Positions 1 through 9,622 of a DNA stretch of 63,399 nt are shown here, one piece after another. The notes under the pieces were generated by a model that saw nothing but the letters and a program-made list of their open reading frames with translations, had not been told where the DNA came from and ran no database searches. How positions within the stretch are numbered: the stretch's first letter is position 1; each line of letters opens with the position of its first letter. Made by a program: the position numbers and the translations under genes. The stretch comes from JAAYCT01 sp964499575 (lineage in GTDB: Bacteria; Bacillota; Clostridia; Saccharofermentanales; Saccharofermentanaceae): the NCBI GenBank assembly GCA_964499575.1, contig CAZCLK010000007.1, positions 1 to 63,399 on the forward strand, in the 5' to 3' direction.

Positions 1-17
1 TCAAGCAACAAGAAAAC

Positions 18-56
18 TTGCGCTTGACAGCGCAACATCATAATACTAGGAGGTCA
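18..56 (+). promoter_or_regulatory. inverted repeat and ribosome-binding site ahead of dapA
   Basis: A perfect 6-bp inverted repeat, TTGCGC/GCGCAA with a 6-nt spacer, occupies 18-35. It is followed by CATAAT at 39-44 and a strong AGGAGG ribosome-binding site at about 49-54. The repeat could be an operator or the tail of an upstream hairpin; the window edge cuts off what lies before it. No good -35/-10 pair at standard spacing is visible. Confidence 0.35.
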
Positions 57-61
57 AGCAC

Positions 62-973
62 ATGAAAACACCGATTTTCACCGGTTCTGCCGTCGCCATT
101 GTCACACCGTTTGCTCAGGGAGGTGTCGACGAGAAGAAGCTTCGGCAGCTTGTCGACTTCCATCTTCAGAATCAAACGGACGCCATCGTTGTTTGCGGCA
201 CAACGGGAGAAGCATCCACAATGCCGGACGCCGAACATCTCCGAACTATTCGGATCGTCGTCGAACAGGTAAACGGCCGTCTGCCCGTTATCGCGGGTAC
301 CGGAAGCAATGATACCGCACACGGAGCCAAATTGACCGCGGAAGCGGCGGCCATCGGCGCCGATGCGCTTCTTATTGTCACACCGTATTACAACAAGGCT
401 TCCCAGGAAGGTCTGTTCCGCCATTACGATGCCCTCTCCAAGGTGACCGACAAACCGATCATCTTATATAACGTTCCTTCGAGAACCAATCTGAACATCG
501 CGCCTTCCACGATCGCACGCCTGATGAATATTTCGAATATCGTCGGCGTTAAGGAGTGTAATCTCCTTCAAGTCCCCGAGGTCGTATATCTTTGCGGCGA
601 TAACGCGGTTCTCTACTCCGGAGAAGACGGAGTTGTCGTCCCGATGCTCTCCATGGGCGCCAAGGGCGTCATTTCGGTCGTAGCCAATGTTATGCCCGCG
701 CTGATGAGTCAAATGGTACATACCTATCTGAATGGGGATATCAACAAGGCCGCTCAAATGCAGGCACAAATCGTCCCTCTCGTACAGGCGCTGTTTTCGG
801 ACGTAAATCCGATCCCGGTCAAAGAAGCCCTGAACATTCTCGGCTGGAACGTCGGGTCATGTCGACTGCCGCTCTGCGAAATGTCCGCAGAATGTAAAGC
901 AAAGCTCAAGTCCGTAATGAACCTCTATGACTTTTCTTTCCATAGCGGCTTTACAGCCGGAGGTCCGGTATGA
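62..973 (+). CDS. dapA: 4-hydroxy-tetrahydrodipicolinate synthase
   Basis: DapA (303 aa) condenses pyruvate with L-aspartate semialdehyde, the first committed step of the diaminopimelate/lysine pathway, in the cytoplasm. The (beta/alpha)8 aldolase family signatures are visible: GTTGEAST near residue 46, YYNKASQEG near 110, the Tyr of ILYNVPSRTN near 135 and the Schiff-base lysine in VGVKECN near 163. Length matches the family. The ATG follows a consensus AGGAGG at 7-nt spacing. Its 3' end overlaps dapB by ATGA, so the two are translationally coupled. DapA feeds DapB directly, and the product serves both lysine and cell-wall synthesis. Confidence 0.96.
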   Translation: MKTPIFTGSAVAIVTPFAQGGVDEKKLRQLVDFHLQNQTDAIVVCGTTGEASTMPDAEHLRTIRIVVEQVNGRLPVIAGTGSNDTAHGAKLTAEAAAIGADALLIVTPYYNKASQEGLFRHYDALSKVTDKPIILYNVPSRTNLNIAPSTIARLMNISNIVGVKECNLLQVPEVVYLCGDNAVLYSGEDGVVVPMLSMGAKGVISVVANVMPALMSQMVHTYLNGDINKAAQMQAQIVPLVQALFSDVNPIPVKEALNILGWNVGSCRLPLCEMSAECKAKLKSVMNLYDFSFHSGFTAGGPV

Positions 974-1743
974 CTGTTCAGAAGGATGATCCGTCGGTCC
1001 GCATCTTCCTCAACGGCTGCTGCGGACATATGGGGCGCGTTATTGTCGACATCTGCTCTTCGATGGAAGGTGTGCTGATTACCGGCGGCGCCGACCCGAA
1101 TCCTCAGGATATGGGGTTTCCGGTTTACACCTCCGCCGATGCTTGTCATGTGGATTACGATGTTATGATTGACTTCTCTCATCCCTCCGCCCTTCCGTCC
1201 GTCCTGCGCCTGACCCGATCCACCGGAAAGCCCCTGGTTATGTGTACGACCGGCTTTTCGGAAGAAGAGCAGGAAGAAATCCGTACATTATCCGGGACGA
1301 GCGCGGTGTTCAAATCGGGCAACATGTCCCTGGGTATAAATGTCCTGATCGATTTGGTGAAACGGGCCGCGCAGGTTCTGTATCCCGATTTTGATATTGA
1401 AATCATCGAACAACATCATCGGAGGAAGGTCGACGCCCCTTCCGGCACAGCTCTAATGATTGCAGATGAAATTAACCGCTCTCAAGGTGACATTTTCGCT
1501 TATGAATACGACCGTCACTGCGATAAAAAGCCCAGAGACAACCGATCGATCGGGATACATTCGATCCGCGGCGGAAACATTGTCGGGGACCACTCGGTAC
1601 TGTTTGCCGGTCCCGAAGAAAATATTACCGTCTCACACAGCGCAAACACACGCGATGTTTTCGCGCGCGGCGCAGTCAAGGCGGCCTTGTTTATTGCGGG
1701 AAAAGGTCCCGGACTTTATACGATGAAAGACTTGCTGGCCTGA
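970..1743 (+). CDS. dapB: 4-hydroxy-tetrahydrodipicolinate reductase
   Basis: DapB (257 aa) reduces the DapA product with NAD(P)H to tetrahydrodipicolinate. The N-terminal Rossmann loop GCCGHMGR is at residues 16-23, and the catalytic signature EQHHRRKVDAPSGTA lies near 145-160, carrying the His pair, the Lys and the PSGTA substrate loop. Length fits the family. It starts inside the dapA stop (ATGA overlap). No other lysine-pathway gene follows; the next gene is convergent. A long-looped imperfect inverted repeat (1768-1777 with 1806-1815) lies downstream without a clear U-tract, so the terminator is uncertain. Confidence 0.95.
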   Translation: MTVQKDDPSVRIFLNGCCGHMGRVIVDICSSMEGVLITGGADPNPQDMGFPVYTSADACHVDYDVMIDFSHPSALPSVLRLTRSTGKPLVMCTTGFSEEEQEEIRTLSGTSAVFKSGNMSLGINVLIDLVKRAAQVLYPDFDIEIIEQHHRRKVDAPSGTALMIADEINRSQGDIFAYEYDRHCDKKPRDNRSIGIHSIRGGNIVGDHSVLFAGPEENITVSHSANTRDVFARGAVKAALFIAGKGPGLYTMKDLLA

Positions 1744-1856
1744 TGCCGAAAAAGAAGGATAGAATTACCGGTCTCAGGCGTGAACAAACATAAATACGTA
1801 ACGGTCTGAGGCCGGAGCGCAGACACACAAATCAGTCCCGATGGTCCGGATCCAAA

Positions 1857-2894
1857 TCAGTCGATCATCTCCGAACCGGATTCTCCGGAGACCGCCTCGG
1901 TTAAGACCGGAGCGGTCTCTTTCGTGTCTTCGTGATTCTTTTGTTTTTGATCGGGTTCGGTAATATTTTGATCGGTTTCCCCGGAAGGCACGTCGTCGTC
2001 GGGCAGCATATGCTTTTCGATTTGATGCCATACGAAAAAATTGCCGATGAAATGAGATAACGCAAATACAATCACTAAATATAAGAAAACCGCGATGGTA
2101 GAACCGATTTGCGACCCGAAAAAGATCATCGCCCCGGGGATCACGAGCATCAAAAGTGTCTGCACAAGGAGTATGCCGATCGTCGGGAAGAGCCGGATTC
2201 CGGCAAAAATCATCGCATTACGATATATCTGTTTCAGAGGAAGTTCAAGCGATGCAATCAGCGGATAAAGGTAAAAATGCATGCATGTATACACAAGAAA
2301 CAACACGCAGAAAACCCCGAGGAGGACCTGGGTCAGGACACCGTCCAAGTGCGTCGCGTAGAAGCCGATGTTAAAAAGAAGTACCGCGGTAACAAAAAAA
2401 GAAATCACGGAGACGATGAGCGATTGTTTCCAGTTGATCTTCAAAGCTTTACCGAAATCCTGCCAGAAAAAAGTCGGCGTTTCACGCGCATAATTCCTGT
2501 ATATATACGAGAATGCGGTCTGGAACGGTCCCATAACAATCAACGTCATTCCGACGATCAGAAACGCTCCGATCAACACCAGTACCCAGTATAAATTACC
2601 CGCCGCAGCCTCAACGGTAAACAATTCGGCAGTCTGCTCGACTCCGAGATCCGCCATGGACGCCGAGATCGCAACAGGAGACAAACTCGGGCTGATGAAA
2701 GGCATAGCGAAAGCGAAAACAAAATAAGTTATCGCAAGCGAAGGCAGATTAATAAGGACGAACAATAAATTACAAAGACAAAGGGCAAAAAACTTTGCGC
2801 CCAATACGCGAAAAAACCGAATGACCGGTCCTTCTCTCTGTTCGTTTGCGTAAACACCCGGCCCCGGCTGATCATAACCGCCCATTATACTCAT
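1857..2894 (-). CDS. DUF624/YesL-type integral membrane protein
   Basis: A 345-aa polytopic protein. A short soluble N-terminus leads into FFRVLGAKFFALCLCNLL, the region typical of DUF624 (YesL) proteins, followed by about five to six hydrophobic segments up to residue 290. A charged, Glu/Asp/Gln-rich cytoplasmic tail of about 50 residues ends the protein. YesL-type proteins often accompany sugar ABC importers, but there is none here, so the role is unknown. The start ATG has GGAG nine bases upstream. A TATAAT-like -10 (2938-2943) precedes it, suggesting its own transcription after trmFO. Family assignment is by resemblance only. Confidence 0.6.
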   Translation of the reverse strand: MSIMGGYDQPGPGVYANEQREGPVIRFFRVLGAKFFALCLCNLLFVLINLPSLAITYFVFAFAMPFISPSLSPVAISASMADLGVEQTAELFTVEAAAGNLYWVLVLIGAFLIVGMTLIVMGPFQTAFSYIYRNYARETPTFFWQDFGKALKINWKQSLIVSVISFFVTAVLLFNIGFYATHLDGVLTQVLLGVFCVLFLVYTCMHFYLYPLIASLELPLKQIYRNAMIFAGIRLFPTIGILLVQTLLMLVIPGAMIFFGSQIGSTIAVFLYLVIVFALSHFIGNFFVWHQIEKHMLPDDDVPSGETDQNITEPDQKQKNHEDTKETAPVLTEAVSGESGSEMID

Positions 2895-2946
2895 AAAAGA
2901 ATTCTCCGTTTCATCCTTAAGTGATGATTATGAAATGATTATAGCC

Positions 2947-4275
2947 TTATTCCGCCTTTTCGAAAAGTGAAGCGCGAAAACACTCGACTTCATCCAACGC
3001 CCGCTGTGTATAGGCAAGATTTCTGTTCTTCTTTCCGCGGATCTTGGTATCCGGTAGCGGCATAAGTCCGAAATTGGCATTCATCGGTTGGAAATTCACG
3101 ACACGCTCATCCGAGACATATGCGGCCATCGCGCCCAGCATCGACTTTTCGGAAATCGGCTTCGGAAGCGGCTTGCCCATCATGATATGCGCGGCATACA
3201 AGCCGGCAAGAAGCCCGGAGCCGGCGGATTCGACATACCCCTCCACCCCGGTGATCTGTCCCGCGACGAAAATATTCGGCTTGTCTCGTAAAGAATAATG
3301 CGCGGAGAGCACTCTGGGGGAATCGATGAACGTATTTCGGTGCATGACCCCGAAGCGGATGAATTCTGCGTTCTGAAGCCCCGGGATCATTCTGAAAACC
3401 CGCTCCTGCTCATGGAACTTCAGCCGCGTCTGGAATCCGACCAGATTGAACATGCTCGCGTTTCGATCGTCTTGTCGAAGTTGTACACATGCGTAAGGCA
3501 TTTTCCCTGTTCTCGGATCAATGAGCCCGACCGGCTTCAGCGGTCCGTACCGGATAGTATCCAACCCGCGTTTCGCCATTGTCTCGATCGGCATACATCC
3601 TTCAAAAACCGTTTCTTTATCGAAATCTTTAACGTCCGCAAGTTCCGCATGAACCAATGCATCATAGAAAAGTTTGTACTCCTCTTCATTCATCGGGCAG
3701 TTTAAATAATCATCTCCGCCCTTCCCGTAACGCGAAGCCGCGAAAACGATTTGCCTGTCGATCCCGTCTTCGCTGATGATCGGAGCGGCCGCATCAAAGA
3801 AGTGGAGCGAGTGATTTCCGACTGTTTTCATCAGTGAATCAAACATCCCGTTGTCTGTGAGCGGACCTGTGGCAAGAATCACCGTCTCACCGTGCGGGAT
3901 CTCGGTCATTTCACGGTTATGTACGGTAATCAACGGGTGATTTCCGATGATCGAGGTGACGAGTCCGGAAAACTCGTCACGATCTACGGCAAGCGCTCCG
4001 CCTGCAGGCACGCGGGACTTATCGGCGGAATCGATAATAATTGATCCTAAACGCCGCATTTCTTCTTTCAGAAGCCCGACGGCGTTTTCCGGGCGATCCG
4101 CACGAAAAGAATTACTGCACACCAATTCCGCAAAATCGTCGCGATGGTGCGCAGGTGATTTGCGATGCGGTTTCATCTCGAAAAGATCAACACGGACCCC
4201 CAGTCGAGAGGCCTGCCACGCCGCTTCACAACCGGCGAGACCGGCTCCGATAACAACAAGACCTCCCGAACTCAC
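2947..4275 (-). CDS. trmFO: methylenetetrahydrofolate-tRNA-(uracil-54-C5)-methyltransferase
   Basis: TrmFO (442 aa) makes ribothymidine at U54 of the tRNA T-loop using methylenetetrahydrofolate and FADH2, the folate-dependent route typical of Firmicutes. The N-terminal FAD-binding motif is VVIGAGLAGCEAAW. The family signatures LVCSNSFRAD and LNCPMNEEEY are present, as is the C-terminal GQITGVEGYVESA segment. The start is GTG, overlapping the topA stop as GTGA, with a GAGG seven bases upstream; this implies coupling with topA. The topA-trmFO pairing is common in Firmicutes. Confidence 0.95.
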   Translation of the reverse strand: MSSGGLVVIGAGLAGCEAAWQASRLGVRVDLFEMKPHRKSPAHHRDDFAELVCSNSFRADRPENAVGLLKEEMRRLGSIIIDSADKSRVPAGGALAVDRDEFSGLVTSIIGNHPLITVHNREMTEIPHGETVILATGPLTDNGMFDSLMKTVGNHSLHFFDAAAPIISEDGIDRQIVFAASRYGKGGDDYLNCPMNEEEYKLFYDALVHAELADVKDFDKETVFEGCMPIETMAKRGLDTIRYGPLKPVGLIDPRTGKMPYACVQLRQDDRNASMFNLVGFQTRLKFHEQERVFRMIPGLQNAEFIRFGVMHRNTFIDSPRVLSAHYSLRDKPNIFVAGQITGVEGYVESAGSGLLAGLYAAHIMMGKPLPKPISEKSMLGAMAAYVSDERVVNFQPMNANFGLMPLPDTKIRGKKNRNLAYTQRALDEVECFRASLFEKAE

Positions 4276-6446
4276 TCTTGTGCCTCAATCTCTGAATCCC
4301 CGGATGTCTCCGCCGATGACTTTTTGCGGCTTCGATTGCCGGGGCATTCCTTGTTTGAACATTTGGTATACGATTTTCCACGGAATTTCTTCATCACCTT
4401 ATATTGTCCGCAAACCTCACAAAACTGACCGTCAAGCGGCAAGTCCCAACTGATGAAATCGCACTCCGGATTGCTTCCCTTCTTATCGCAGGTATAAAAA
4501 ATTCTCCCTTTAAATTTTCTGGATTCTCTGGAAACAAGCCCGGACCCGCACTTGGGGCATTTGGCATTTACTGAGGTCTGCACAGCAGCCGTATATTTGC
4601 ACTCCGGGAATTCGGAGCAAGCGATGAATTTGCCGAAACGACCTTCCTTGATCATCAAGTCTCCCTTTTGGCACTCCGGGCATTTCTCCCCGGTAGACTG
4701 CGCGGATACTTCGACGCGGGCAACTTCACTCGAAGCCTTCTCAATCAACTGATGAAACGGACCGTAAAAATCCGAAAGCACCGTTACCCAGTCGTCTTTT
4801 CCGAGCTCGATGCCATCCAGAAGTCCCTCCATCCTTGCGGTGAAGGCCGTGTCCACAACGCTCTCAAAATGATCGGAAAGCAGCCTGGTCACGATGGTTC
4901 CCAGCTCCGTCGGAAGCAGGTATTTATTCAGTTTCTCAACGTAGTTTCGCTCAAGTATCGTGGATATCGTCGGCGCGTAAGTGGACGGCCGGCCGATTCC
5001 CTTCTCTTCCATAGCCTTAATCAGCGTTGCTTCCGTATACCGTACGGGAGGTTGCGTAAATTTTTGCTCGGGAGACAAGGAAATAAGCTTAAGAAGATCT
5101 CCCTCACCGACCAAAGGGAGCTTGGCTTTACTTTCCGGGCTGTCATCGTCCGGTTTGTCGTCCGAGGTTTCAATATACTGTGCCAAATACCCCGGAAATA
5201 CAACCGTCTCTCCGGTCGATCGAAAAACCTGTTGGTTACACACTATGTCCAGCGTGACTGTGTCGATTTCCGCCGATGCCATCTGTGAGGCGATAAAACG
5301 ATCCCATATTAGTTTATACAGACGGTACTGATCTGCCGAAAGGACGTCCTGTAAAACATCCGGAGTCAAATCGAAATGAGTCGGACGTATGGCCTCGTGC
5401 GCATCCTGCGCGGCGTTCTTATTGGCGAACTTTCGGATGCTTTTCGGCAGGTATTCCGGGCCGAACTTTCGGGTTATGATCGCGCGCGCCTCATTTGCCG
5501 CGTCTTCGGACACGCGGACGGAGTCGGTTCGGATATAGGACACAAGCGCGACCTGACCGTACCCTTCCACCTCGATACCCTCATATAGTTGTTGCGCAAC
5601 GCTCATGGTTTTGCGGGAAGGAAACCCGAGCCTTCTCGAAGCCTCCTGTTGAAGGGTGCTTGTGGTAAGGGGGGCGTAGGGCTGTGTCTTTCTTCTACCC
5701 TTTTTAACACTTCGAACAGAATACGAACCGCCGCTTACTTGAGCGATGACCTTATCTGTTGCTTCTTTATCCGAGAGTTTGATCTTCTCGGTCTTATCGC
5801 CCTTTACTCTGCCGTAGTATCTTGATTTAAAGGGAAAGTGCTTGTGCTCCGGTGTCAATTCAGCGGTCAACACCCAATACTCTTCAGGGTGAAAAGCATT
5901 AATTTCAGATTCGCGGTCTACGACCATCCGGGTCGCTACCGATTGCACGCGACCGGCCGAAAGACCTTTTCGAATTTTATTCCATAGTAACGGACTCAAT
6001 TCGTACCCGACGAGGCGATCCAATATCCTTCGGGTTTGCTGCGCGTTGACAAGGTCGATATCGATGGCTCGAGGTTGACGGATCGCCTCAATGACGGCCT
6101 TCTGCGTGATCTCATTAAAAGAAACACGGCACATCGACGACGGATCAATCTTGAGTATTGTTGCGATATGCCATGCAATAGCTTCTCCTTCGCGATCCGG
6201 GTCGGTAGCGATATAAACAGTATCGGATTCCGATGATAGTTCTTTCAACTCCCGGATCACTTTCTCTTTTCCGCGCATGTTGATATACATCGGCTTGAAT
6301 CCGCGCCGGACATCAACGCCAATCGAAGATGAAGGCAAATCGCGGATATGACCGACCGAAGCGGCAATACGGAAATCCTTCCCCAGATATCTTCCGATTG
6401 TCTTTGCTTTGGCCGGAGACTCAACAATCAATAAATTCTTTCCCAT
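4272..6446 (-). CDS. topA: DNA topoisomerase I (type IA)
   Basis: TopA (724 aa from the chosen start) relaxes negative supercoils by passing one strand through a transient nick. The TOPRIM start LLIVESPAKAKTIGRYLG and the acidic motif ATDPDREGEAIAW near 95 are present. The active-site Tyr sits in VSYIRTDS near 305. Three C-terminal zinc ribbons of CxxC type follow, at about 590-620, 633-665 and 680-712. I chose the ATG at 6446, with GAAAGAG five bases upstream, rather than the longer frame to 6488. It lies between dprA and trmFO on the same strand, an order (comM, dprA, topA, trmFO) common in Firmicutes. Confidence 0.96.
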   Translation of the reverse strand: MGKNLLIVESPAKAKTIGRYLGKDFRIAASVGHIRDLPSSSIGVDVRRGFKPMYINMRGKEKVIRELKELSSESDTVYIATDPDREGEAIAWHIATILKIDPSSMCRVSFNEITQKAVIEAIRQPRAIDIDLVNAQQTRRILDRLVGYELSPLLWNKIRKGLSAGRVQSVATRMVVDRESEINAFHPEEYWVLTAELTPEHKHFPFKSRYYGRVKGDKTEKIKLSDKEATDKVIAQVSGGSYSVRSVKKGRRKTQPYAPLTTSTLQQEASRRLGFPSRKTMSVAQQLYEGIEVEGYGQVALVSYIRTDSVRVSEDAANEARAIITRKFGPEYLPKSIRKFANKNAAQDAHEAIRPTHFDLTPDVLQDVLSADQYRLYKLIWDRFIASQMASAEIDTVTLDIVCNQQVFRSTGETVVFPGYLAQYIETSDDKPDDDSPESKAKLPLVGEGDLLKLISLSPEQKFTQPPVRYTEATLIKAMEEKGIGRPSTYAPTISTILERNYVEKLNKYLLPTELGTIVTRLLSDHFESVVDTAFTARMEGLLDGIELGKDDWVTVLSDFYGPFHQLIEKASSEVARVEVSAQSTGEKCPECQKGDLMIKEGRFGKFIACSEFPECKYTAAVQTSVNAKCPKCGSGLVSRESRKFKGRIFYTCDKKGSNPECDFISWDLPLDGQFCEVCGQYKVMKKFRGKSYTKCSNKECPGNRSRKKSSAETSGDSEIEAQE

Positions 6447-6503
6447 TATTGCTCTTTCCGCGAAATGCTCTTTAGTATAGAAAATCATTTACCATTATAT
6501 ACT

Positions 6504-7703
6504 TCATGTATACGGAAAAGTCAAAGCAAATCGCTCGCAATTTTCTGTCACCGCACCGCTTAACAGCATTTCCGACAGAAGCGGTGCCAGAGTCGAAAAG
6601 GATACGCCCGTCGATGTGACCAATTCATCCAAGGTCAAATCTCCGTTACTCAACTCGCCGGAAATCAGCGCGTACAACTCCTCGCGTTTCAATTGTTCCG
6701 GGTTTTTCGGCAGCAAATGGACGATCTCGCTTTGGCGCAATCGATAACGAATCTCGTCCATCTCGCGCGTAAATGCCGATCCGGCCAGGCGGGAAAGTAT
6801 ATCATCCGCGCTCAGAAGAATTTCCGCCCCGTCGCGCAGAAGCATCAGGTTCCCGAGGCAATATGTAGAATAGATACTGCCCGGCAGTACGAACACGTCT
6901 CTACCCTGTGCGGCCGCAAAACTTGCAGTATGTAAGGTCCCGCTGAATTCTCCGGCTTCCATGATGGCAACGACATCACTGAGCGCGGACATGATCCTGT
7001 TTCTGGCCGGAAAGTATCTTCGAACCGCTTCCTGGCCGGGCGGCATCTCGGACAGGAGAAGTCCTTTGTCCGCAATCTCATCGAACAAGTCCCGATTCTC
7101 CGGGGGATAAACCAGGTCCAAACCGCAAGCGGTCACCGCGATGGTCTTTCCGCCCGCATTTAGGGCCGCGCGGTGAGCCGCGGTATCGATTCCTCGCGCA
7201 AGACCGCTGATAATGACCGTACCTTGGAGCGCCAAGTCCCGGACAATATCGGCGGTTGCGCGCAACCCGTAATTGCTGGGCTTCCTGCTCCCGACCACGG
7301 CAACCGAATTGCCCGATTCGTCCAAACAGTCCGAATTGCCTTTAAGATAGAGGATGATCGGCATTCCGTCCAGGTTTTTCATCATTTTCGGATAACGGGC
7401 ATCGTCCCACGATACGGATCGTATGCCCGATTGCATACAATGCTCCGCCTTTTTGAAAAAGAGTTCGCGGTCCTTATCCGGACGAGGAAGCGCCGAAATT
7501 CTTTGTCTGTCGTTTTCCGACAAAGTCTCATCGCACGCGCATGAAGATAAATCGAGATCGGGTTGAAACAGGTCCCTGTGGCTTCGGATCACACCTTTTG
7601 CGCTGAGTCTTCTGATCAATCGAGATCCGATTGATTTGTGAATCATCAAATTCGATACCATCAGATCTGCGGCAAGTTTTTCACATTCGTTCTGATCGTT
7701 CAT
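6504..7703 (-). CDS. dprA: DNA-processing protein DprA
   Basis: DprA (399 aa) binds incoming single-stranded DNA during natural transformation and loads RecA. The Rossmann-like DprA domain is clear: VVGSRKPSNYG, IISGLARGIDTAAH and the RYFPARNRIMS segment with its conserved arginines. An N-terminal extension of about 110 residues precedes it and a winged-helix-like C-terminal domain (about 335-395) follows. Its start lies one base past the comM stop, so the two are an operon. Together with ComM and the ComEA-like protein at 24.8 kb this hints at competence genes, although a full uptake apparatus is not in the window. Confidence 0.93.
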   Translation of the reverse strand: MNDQNECEKLAADLMVSNLMIHKSIGSRLIRRLSAKGVIRSHRDLFQPDLDLSSCACDETLSENDRQRISALPRPDKDRELFFKKAEHCMQSGIRSVSWDDARYPKMMKNLDGMPIILYLKGNSDCLDESGNSVAVVGSRKPSNYGLRATADIVRDLALQGTVIISGLARGIDTAAHRAALNAGGKTIAVTACGLDLVYPPENRDLFDEIADKGLLLSEMPPGQEAVRRYFPARNRIMSALSDVVAIMEAGEFSGTLHTASFAAAQGRDVFVLPGSIYSTYCLGNLMLLRDGAEILLSADDILSRLAGSAFTREMDEIRYRLRQSEIVHLLPKNPEQLKREELYALISGELSNGDLTLDELVTSTGVSFSTLAPLLSEMLLSGAVTENCERFALTFPYT

Positions 7704-7704
7704 C

Positions 7705-9405
7705 TTAGCCGTACCCGCCTTTATTATTACTCATAATCCGAATTGCCGATGAAGAAGGCGCCGAAACATCTCTTCGATTACGAAATTGAAGCGCTTCGGA
7801 GACATGACGGATTTGCATGTCCCGCTCACCTTCGAGATCCGCGGATGTTCTGGCTACTCTCAGAATCTTGCTGAGACCTCTGGCCGAAATATTCAGCCGT
7901 TCCGCGGATAGCACGGCTTGTTCCAATACGTCTTTACCGATACGGAACAGTTCATAGATCTGAAAACCATCCGCTTCGCCGTTGAGAACCGGGTCAATCC
8001 CGTGTTCCTTACACCGCGCAAACTGAATTTCCCAGCATGCACCGATTCTCTCCCGGATTCCCGGACTTTCCGGTGCGGATCCCTGCGAAACAGAATCCAT
8101 CAGGCCTTGACGGCGAAGACGATACAGTTCGCAGAAGATATCGATACGATCCAGTATCGGTCCGCTGATTCTCTTGTTATATTGCCTTCTTTGGGCGATC
8201 GTACATGAGCAGGATGATGGACTGTCCAGAAGCTTACCGCATCGGCACGGATTCATGGCACCGATCAATAGAAAGCGCGAAGAAAACACCCCGGAAGCGG
8301 ATTTGGAAGACCGGAATTCACACTTATTCTCAAGAGGTTGTCGGAGCATGTCCAGAACACGCGGAGAAAACTCTGCCATTTCATCCATAAACAAGACGCC
8401 GTTCACAGAAAGCGACAATTCTCCGGGTATGTTCTTCGACGGATTTCCGATTAATCTTCCGGCAGTGCACGAGTGATGAACATATCGAAACGGTCTAAGG
8501 TCGCAAAGGATCTCGTCTTCATCCAATACTTTGAACGATCCGACCGTTCTTAAGTATTCGATCTTCTCATCGGGGCTTAATGGCGGAAGGATGCTGCGAA
8601 GCACTCTTGCCGCGGTTGTCTTACCGCTTCCGGGACTTCCTGAAAGTAAAATGTTATGCATTCCTCCTGCGGAAAGAAGAATTGCTTTACTTGCCTTCTC
8701 CTGGCCTTTCAGGCATGAAAAGTCCGGTAAGATCTCCGCTATACGTTCTGCACCTGTAATCGGAAGGCATGAAACCGCTTCGGTCGCGTCGACATCTTGA
8801 CGGATTCGATCGTATTCCGGGACCTTTGCCGACCGCCCCGGCAGATCGCCCGACGCATTACAAGCGCATGGGATATCATCCGATCCGGTAAGAATTCGGA
8901 CTGCCTGACCGAGGCAGCAAACAAAGGATGCCTTCAACCCGAGAAGAGAAGCTTCTCTTTTGTCTGCGGCCGGGATAAGAATCCGAAGATCGGATTCGCG
9001 ATCAATCACGGCTAACTTGGCAATCGTTCCGGGCGTCTCTCTAACCTTGCCCGTCAGGGTCAATTCGCCGAAAGCGACGATCGGCCTTGCGTCCGACACA
9101 CGGATCTGACCGGAAGCGATCAGGATTCCGAGCGCGAGCGGCAGATCGAATGAAGAGCCGGATTTATGAATGTACGCCGGATAGATGCCCACAGTAATCC
9201 GCGCAGACGGAAAGTCATATCCGATCTGTCGAATCGCCGCACGAACCCGTTCTCTGGATTCCCGGATGGAGGAGTCGCAAAGCCCGACGATCTCGACGGT
9301 CGGGAGACCCGGAAGGATCGAGATCTCCATAATGGCCGGAACACCCGTGGTGCCGTTTATAAAACATGTCGATATTTGCGCGTACCGATTCTTTCTTGAT
9401 GCCAT
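7705..9405 (-). CDS. comM: YifB/ComM family Mg-chelatase-like AAA ATPase
   Basis: A 566-aa protein with the YifB/ComM architecture: an N-terminal Lon-like ChlI domain (residues 1-170), a central AAA+ domain and a C-terminal helical lid. Walker A is SGSPGSGKTTAA near 257 and Walker B is GVLFMDEMAEF near 335. A Cys cluster MNPCRCG...SSCSC near 390-405 is typical. In other bacteria ComM is a hexameric helicase promoting branch migration during transformation. The ATG has AAGGA nine bases upstream. First gene of the comM-dprA-topA-trmFO run, reading away from ychF. Confidence 0.92.
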   Translation of the reverse strand: MASRKNRYAQISTCFINGTTGVPAIMEISILPGLPTVEIVGLCDSSIRESRERVRAAIRQIGYDFPSARITVGIYPAYIHKSGSSFDLPLALGILIASGQIRVSDARPIVAFGELTLTGKVRETPGTIAKLAVIDRESDLRILIPAADKREASLLGLKASFVCCLGQAVRILTGSDDIPCACNASGDLPGRSAKVPEYDRIRQDVDATEAVSCLPITGAERIAEILPDFSCLKGQEKASKAILLSAGGMHNILLSGSPGSGKTTAARVLRSILPPLSPDEKIEYLRTVGSFKVLDEDEILCDLRPFRYVHHSCTAGRLIGNPSKNIPGELSLSVNGVLFMDEMAEFSPRVLDMLRQPLENKCEFRSSKSASGVFSSRFLLIGAMNPCRCGKLLDSPSSCSCTIAQRRQYNKRISGPILDRIDIFCELYRLRRQGLMDSVSQGSAPESPGIRERIGACWEIQFARCKEHGIDPVLNGEADGFQIYELFRIGKDVLEQAVLSAERLNISARGLSKILRVARTSADLEGERDMQIRHVSEALQFRNRRDVSAPSSSAIRIMSNNKGGYG

Positions 9406-9559
9406 CTGGTCCCATCCTTTCCGGACTATAGTACGGTCATTTTCGTTGATATTAACGGTCTGTTTTCGACATTACGATCGAAAGGCGACAGACGATGCGT
9501 CCCGTTTTCCCGACAATAAAAGGAACACTGTCGGATCGCAAAGAAACGCAGATTAGTGG

Positions 9560-9565
9560 TATAAT
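9560..9565 (+). promoter_or_regulatory. -10 element for ychF
   Basis: A perfect TATAAT lies in the divergent comM/ychF gap, with no good -35 at 16-18 bp spacing. The ychF ribosome-binding site CGGAG is 8 bases from the ATG at 9623, giving an untranslated leader of about 50 nt. Confidence 0.45.
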
Positions 9566-9622
9566 GTCCGAAGCAATTCGGATCAGGTGATCCGGTAATT
9601 TTCAAGACTACGGAGAAACAAA

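Noticed and set aside
1768..1815. terminator hairpin after dapB
   Set aside because: Stem arms are 28 bases apart with no U-tract on either strand.
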